Notes under the pieces: model-generated
Told to the model about the DNA's origin: nothing
Seen by the model: only the letters and a program-made list of their open reading frames with translations
Database searches by the model: none
Position numbers and translations under genes: made by a program
DNA from: CAIKZY01 sp044345075
GTDB lineage: Bacteria; Actinomycetota; Actinomycetes; S36-B12
NCBI GenBank assembly: GCA_044345075.1
Contig: JBIJBU010000069.1
Coordinates: forward strand, 1 to 9,768
Direction: 5' to 3'
Length of the DNA stretch: 9,768 bases
Shown: in pieces, positions 7,066 through 9,768 of the stretch
Layout: the number at the start of each line of letters is the position of its first letter
Numbering within the stretch: the first letter of the stretch is position 1

Positions 7066-7848
7066 TTAGTACGGCGATGCGCCACCGTCGACGTTGATCG
7101 TGGTGCCGCTGATGCCGGCGCCGAGATCCGAGGCGAGCAGCACGCATGCAGCGGCAACTTCCTCGACCGTGTTCGGACGCTGGATGCAGGTAACCGAGTA
7201 CATGATCTGAGCCAGGGCATCGAGATCCGGCAGGCCCATGGCCTCGACGGTCGCGGGGCCGGTCTCGTAGAACATGTCGGTGGGCACGAAGCCGGGGCAG
7301 ACCGCGTTCGCGGTGATGCCCTGGGTGCCGACCTCCTTGGCCACTGCCTTCATGAGGCCGATGATGGCGTGCTTGTTGGTGATGTAACCGGGCACTGCCA
7401 TCGTCGAAATCTTTCCGTACATCGACGACATGCCGATGATGCGACCGAACTGCTGCGGGATCATGTACTTGAGTGCACGACGGGTCATCCAGAAGGTCTG
7501 GTTGATGTTGAAGTCGAGCTCGTACTGCCACTCTTCGTCGCTCATCATGGCAACGGGTGCGGTGTTGTTCACGCCACCGGCATTCGGGACGATGATGTCA
7601 ACGCGGCCGAACTTCTCGACGGTACCGTCGACCAGTGCTTCGATGTCAGCCTGCTTGGCTGCGTTTGCTGCGATGAAGTGGAGGCGATCTCCGCCACCCA
7701 TTTCCTCGATGGCCTTCGCGCCCTTTTCGGCGTTGCGGCCGCTCAGGACAACCTTGGCGCCCTCGGCGTGGTACGCCTCGGCGATTCCGCGGCCGATGCT
7801 GCGGGTGCTTGCGGTGATGACGGCTACTTTGCCATCCAACTGGCCCAT
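7066..7848 (-). CDS. Short-chain dehydrogenase/reductase with atypical glycine motif, likely NADP-linked
   Basis: A 260-residue SDR oxidoreductase. The catalytic set is complete: Asn114, Ser142, Tyr155 and Lys159 (YITNK), with 13 residues between Ser and Tyr; PNAGG is at 88-92 and VCPGFVPTDM follows the active site. The cofactor motif, normally TGxxxGxG, reads TASTRSIG (12-19), so two of its three glycines are Ala13 and Ser17; a similar TAST start occurs in DHRS4-type carbonyl reductases. Arg38 (SGRN) after the second strand suggests NADP(H). The ATG at 7848 is fixed by GAAGGAGT at 7853-7860; a TTG start at 7884 would put coding sequence through the operator and lacks such a site. It is a separate unit with its own promoter candidate and terminator. 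A FabG-like reductase or a hydroxyacyl/hydroxybutyrate dehydrogenase is possible, and the substrate is not known. The shared operator suggests a pathway in common with the SDR-hydrolase pair. Confidence 0.86.
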   Translation of the reverse strand: MGQLDGKVAVITASTRSIGRGIAEAYHAEGAKVVLSGRNAEKGAKAIEEMGGGDRLHFIAANAAKQADIEALVDGTVEKFGRVDIIVPNAGGVNNTAPVAMMSDEEWQYELDFNINQTFWMTRRALKYMIPQQFGRIIGMSSMYGKISTMAVPGYITNKHAIIGLMKAVAKEVGTQGITANAVCPGFVPTDMFYETGPATVEAMGLPDLDALAQIMYSVTCIQRPNTVEEVAAACVLLASDLGAGISGTTINVDGGASPY

Positions 7849-7852
7849 CGAG

Positions 7853-7860
7853 ACTCCTTC
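7853..7860 (-). promoter_or_regulatory. Strong ribosome binding site fixing the second SDR start
   Basis: GAAGGAGT on the minus strand is an almost perfect Shine-Dalgarno sequence. It ends four bases before the ATG at 7848 and selects that codon over the TTG at 7884. Confidence 0.8.
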
Positions 7861-7874
7861 TAGCGGTGAGTGGA

Positions 7875-7901
7875 CGTTACTCAAGACTGGCTCAAGTAAC
7901 G
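7875..7901. promoter_or_regulatory. Operator-like palindrome CGTTACT-N13-AGTAACG (site B)
   Basis: Perfect seven-base arms, CGTTACT (7875-7881) and AGTAACG (7895-7901), are separated by 13 bases. The arms also overlap a direct repeat, CTCAAG at 7881-7885/7891-7896, spaced about one helical turn. It lies 27-53 bases upstream of the SDR start at 7848 and directly follows the candidate -10 hexamer, covering the expected transcription start. That is the usual placement for a repressor. The core TTACT-N13-AGTAA is identical to site A. Confidence 0.65.
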
Positions 7902-7906
7902 GGGCC

Positions 7907-7935
7907 AGCCTAGGCAGCGACGCCCGAAATGTCAG
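7907..7935 (-). promoter_or_regulatory. Candidate promoter of the second SDR gene
   Basis: On the minus strand CTGACA (7935-7930) matches five of six -35 bases, and after 17 bases TAGGCT (7912-7907) fits the actinobacterial -10 pattern TANNNT. Transcription would start near 7900, inside site B. The gap between folK and this gene (7849-7940) holds no clear terminator, so some read-through from the folate operon is also possible. Confidence 0.5.
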
Positions 7936-7940
7936 CAGAT

Positions 7941-8417
7941 TCAGGCGATCGTTACCGCTTGGTCACCCAAGGCTGGGACAAGAAGCGCCACCGACCCAAA
8001 GCCGGTCAATTCGGCCTGGGGATCAGCCTCCAGCCAGGGCACCAGGACAAAGGCCCGCTCGTGAGCTCGGGGGTGCGGCAGGGTCAACTCTGGGTCTTCA
8101 GAGGTCACTCCGGCGTAATCGATCAGATCGAGATCGAGGGTGCGCGGGCCCCAACGCACCTCCCGGGTGCGGTGCCAGGCCTTCTCGAGTTCGTGGAGGC
8201 GATCAAGGAGTTCTCGGGGTCTCAGAGTTGTCTCGACGATAACCACGGCATTGAGGTAGTCGGGCTGCTCGACTCCCCCGATTGGTGCGGTGGAATAGAC
8301 GGAGGACTCGGTAATCAGCTCGATGCCAGGGGTGGCCTCGATGGCCGCTGAGGCACCGCTGAGTGCAGCACGGGCATCACCCAGATTCGCCCCGAGGGCG
8401 ATGACCGCCCGTGCCAT
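7941..8417 (-). CDS. folK: 2-amino-4-hydroxy-6-hydroxymethyldihydropteridine pyrophosphokinase (HPPK)
   Basis: A 158-residue cytoplasmic enzyme that transfers pyrophosphate from ATP to 6-hydroxymethyl-7,8-dihydropterin, preparing the substrate for FolP. Family motifs appear in order: ALGANLGD (7-14), YSTAPIGGVEQPDYLNAVV (41-59), RWGPRTLDLDLIDY (88-101) with the magnesium-binding pair Asp95 and Asp97, and LPHPRAHERAFVLVPW (from 113). Length is normal. The ATG at 8417 overlaps the last base of the folB stop (TGATG), so the start is well fixed and translation is coupled; a longer frame to 8516 lies inside folB. It is the last gene of the folate operon visible here. Confidence 0.96.
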   Translation of the reverse strand: MARAVIALGANLGDARAALSGASAAIEATPGIELITESSVYSTAPIGGVEQPDYLNAVVIVETTLRPRELLDRLHELEKAWHRTREVRWGPRTLDLDLIDYAGVTSEDPELTLPHPRAHERAFVLVPWLEADPQAELTGFGSVALLVPALGDQAVTIA

Positions 8418-8776
8418 CAGTGCTCCCGGCGGATGCTGATGCTGACGTCGGCGAATGGCACCGAGATGGGGGCATTCGGCTTGTGCACCGTGACCTCGAC
8501 GGCACTTGCCGAACAAGCGCCGAGAACCGCAGCAGCTATGCGCTCGGTCAAGGTCTCGATCAGGTCGTAACCCTCGCCAGTGATCAGTGAATGCACGAGA
8601 TCGGCAATCACGCCGTAATCGATAGTGCGGGTGAGATCGTCGGATGCGGCGGCTGAGCGAATGTCAGTCTCGAGCACGACATCAACACTGAAGGGCTGAC
8701 CTTGAGCCTTCTCGAAATCGAGAACTCCGTGATAGCCATGCCCGCTGATGCCCGTGATCGTGATGCGATCGTTCAT
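8417..8776 (-). CDS. folB: Dihydroneopterin aldolase
   Basis: A 119-residue enzyme that cleaves 7,8-dihydroneopterin to 6-hydroxymethyl-7,8-dihydropterin and glycolaldehyde; the family forms octamers. Visible family features are GYHGVLDFEKAQGQPF (14-29) with Glu22, TIDYGV with Tyr54, the pterin-binding Glu74 in YDLIETLTERIA, and the catalytic Lys99 in VTVHKPNAP. Length is typical. The ATG at 8776 overlaps the folP stop as ATGA and is preceded by GGAGGT (8787-8782), the best ribosome binding site of the cluster. A start ten codons upstream at 8806 would overlap folP more and is not favoured. It sits between the enzymes acting after it, as usual in actinobacterial fol operons. Confidence 0.96.
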   Translation of the reverse strand: MNDRITITGISGHGYHGVLDFEKAQGQPFSVDVVLETDIRSAAASDDLTRTIDYGVIADLVHSLITGEGYDLIETLTERIAAAVLGACSASAVEVTVHKPNAPISVPFADVSISIRREH

Positions 8777-9633
8777 GTCTGACCTCCGGTAATCCATGCC
8801 TGACATACGCGAAGCGCATCGCGGGTACGAGCAACATCATGCACCCGCAGGAACCGGGCGCCGCGTTCCGCAGCGAGAGCCGAGATCACAGCGGTGGCTT
8901 CATCGCGCCCTTCCGGGTCACGTGGAGTGCCATCGTCGTCAGCCAGCAGCGCGCCGAGGAAGCGCTTGCGAGACGCGCCCACCATCACCGGGAAGCCCAT
9001 GTCGACGATGCGTGGCAGCCCGCGCAGCAGGGCCCAGTTGTGCTCGGCTTCCTTCGCGAACCCCAACCCCGGGTCGACGATGATGTTCTCGCGGCTGATT
9101 CCGGCCTGAAGTGCGTCGCTCACGCGCGCAGAGAGCTCGTTGACGACATCCATCACGACATCGTCGTACTGCGCCCACTGCTCCATCTCATGCGAGTGCG
9201 CGCGCCAGTGCATCACGATGATCGGCACGTTCAGCTCAGCAACAGCCGAGTACATCTCAGCATCGGCAAGACCGCCGCTCACGTCGTTGACGTAACTCAC
9301 GCCGTGCTCGACGGCTAGGCGTGCTGTCGACGCGCGCATGGTGTCAATGCTGACGGGCACACCTGCTGCTACGAGGCCATCGATAACCGGCAGGACGCGA
9401 CTGCATTCCTCGTCGGCAGACACTCGCTCTGCCCCCGGACGTGTCGACTCGCCACCGACATCGATGACATGTGCTCCCTGGGCGTGCAGGCGAATACCCT
9501 CAGCGATCGCCATCGAGGCATCTGCGAACCTGCCGCCGTCGGAGAAGGAATCGGGGGTGGTGTTGATGACACCAAAGATGACCGGGCCCAGCACAGACGA
9601 ACGAGTGGGGACTCCGTCGGCCGGCTGAGACAT
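8773..9633 (-). CDS. folP: Dihydropteroate synthase
   Basis: This 286-residue TIM-barrel enzyme joins 6-hydroxymethyldihydropterin pyrophosphate with p-aminobenzoate to form 7,8-dihydropteroate; it is the target of sulfonamides. Motifs run in order: VINTTPDSFSDGG (22-34, Asn24 magnesium ligand), IDVGGESTRPG (57-67), SIDTMR (Asp97), YVNDVSGG (Asn116), VMHWR (140-144), DPGLGF (187-192) and GASRKRFLG (Lys223). All key residues are present, including the normal STRP loop, so nothing suggests resistance or loss of function. The ATG at 9633 lies two bases after the folE stop and has no good Shine-Dalgarno sequence, so it probably depends on ribosomes finishing folE. The longer open frame to the window edge overlaps folE in another frame and is not used. 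Confidence 0.96.
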   Translation of the reverse strand: MSQPADGVPTRSSVLGPVIFGVINTTPDSFSDGGRFADASMAIAEGIRLHAQGAHVIDVGGESTRPGAERVSADEECSRVLPVIDGLVAAGVPVSIDTMRASTARLAVEHGVSYVNDVSGGLADAEMYSAVAELNVPIIVMHWRAHSHEMEQWAQYDDVVMDVVNELSARVSDALQAGISRENIIVDPGLGFAKEAEHNWALLRGLPRIVDMGFPVMVGASRKRFLGALLADDDGTPRDPEGRDEATAVISALAAERGARFLRVHDVARTRDALRVCQAWITGGQT

Positions 9634-9635
9634 CG

Positions 9636-9768
9636 CTAGCGGCCCATGATGAGCGACATGGCCTCCGCGCGCGAGGCTGGGTCGCGAAGCGAACCACGCA
9701 CGGCGCTGGTGATGGTGCGCGAGCCGGGCTTGCGCACACCGCGCATCGACATGCACAGGTGCTCGCAC
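9636..9768 (-). CDS. folE: GTP cyclohydrolase I, C-terminal part (runs off the window edge)
   Basis: The last 43 residues of the enzyme that converts GTP to 7,8-dihydroneopterin triphosphate, the first step of folate synthesis. Reading back from the TAG at 9638-9636 the protein ends in CEHLCMSMRGVRKPGSRTIT, then SAVRG and EAMSLIMGR. The first Cys and the EHLCM-MRGV segment match the zinc-ligand and active-site region of FolE; the final helix is also typical. The gene begins beyond position 9768. It leads the fol cluster seen here, with folP starting two bases after its stop. Confidence 0.93.
   Translation of the reverse strand, partial: CEHLCMSMRGVRKPGSRTITSAVRGSLRDPASRAEAMSLIMGR

Noticed and set aside
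7066..7884. Second SDR starting at the TTG at 7884
   Set aside because: It would run coding sequence through the palindrome and ribosome binding site, whereas GAAGGAGT sits just ahead of the ATG at 7848.
7430..8242. A 270-codon plus-strand open frame across the second SDR, the gap and folK
   Set aside because: It runs antisense to two recognised genes, crosses the promoter and operator region, and shows no domain.
8773..9768. folP extended to the right edge of the window (331 residues)
   Set aside because: The extra N-terminus overlaps the folE coding sequence in another frame, has no family similarity, and the ATG at 9633 gives a normal-length enzyme.

Overview
The window looks like a piece of an actinobacterial chromosome. 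It is GC-rich with GC-biased third codon positions, most genes have purine-rich ribosome binding sites, and it ends in a tightly packed folE-folP-folB-folK folate operon in the order usual for Actinobacteria. Genus cannot be read from the sequence. No rRNA, tRNA, CRISPR array, insertion sequence or phage gene was seen.

Layout. (1) 2-259: the 3' end of an unrecognised gene, possibly the C-terminal ligand domain of a TetR-like regulator. (2) 362-4991, plus strand: an apparent operon of icmF (fused coenzyme-B12-dependent isobutyryl-CoA mutase with its G-protein chaperone), a MarR-family regulator and a 3-hydroxybutyryl-CoA dehydrogenase, preceded by a sigma70-like promoter candidate. (3) 5002-5061: a long GC-rich hairpin that can end transcription from both sides. 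(4) 5067-6922, minus strand: an SDR dehydrogenase translationally coupled (ATGA overlap) to a 3-hydroxyisobutyryl-CoA hydrolase-like enzyme. (5) 7066-7848, minus strand: a second SDR gene with its own terminator, promoter candidate and operator-like palindrome. (6) 7941-9768, minus strand: folK, folB, folP and the 3' end of folE, with starts and stops touching or overlapping.

How it fits together. The plus-strand operon and the two SDR units converge on short branched and straight acyl-CoA metabolism. IcmF interconverts isobutyryl-CoA (from valine) and butyryl-CoA. The dehydrogenase takes 3-hydroxybutyryl-CoA, one step from butyryl-CoA, to acetoacetyl-CoA. The hydrolase releases 3-hydroxyisobutyrate, an intermediate of classical valine breakdown, and the coupled SDR is a plausible candidate to oxidise its product or a related hydroxyacyl compound. 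This gives two possible exits for isobutyryl-CoA, one through carbon-skeleton rearrangement and one through the hydroxyisobutyrate route. The fol genes make dihydropteroate from GTP and are housekeeping.

The most notable non-coding signal is a shared palindrome, TTACT-N13-AGTAA, found upstream of both SDR units with the same spacing and not found upstream of icmF. It suggests that one regulator, not identified here, controls both SDR units. No wholly new system is evident; the genes are recognisable families and the novelty lies in their regulation and pairing.
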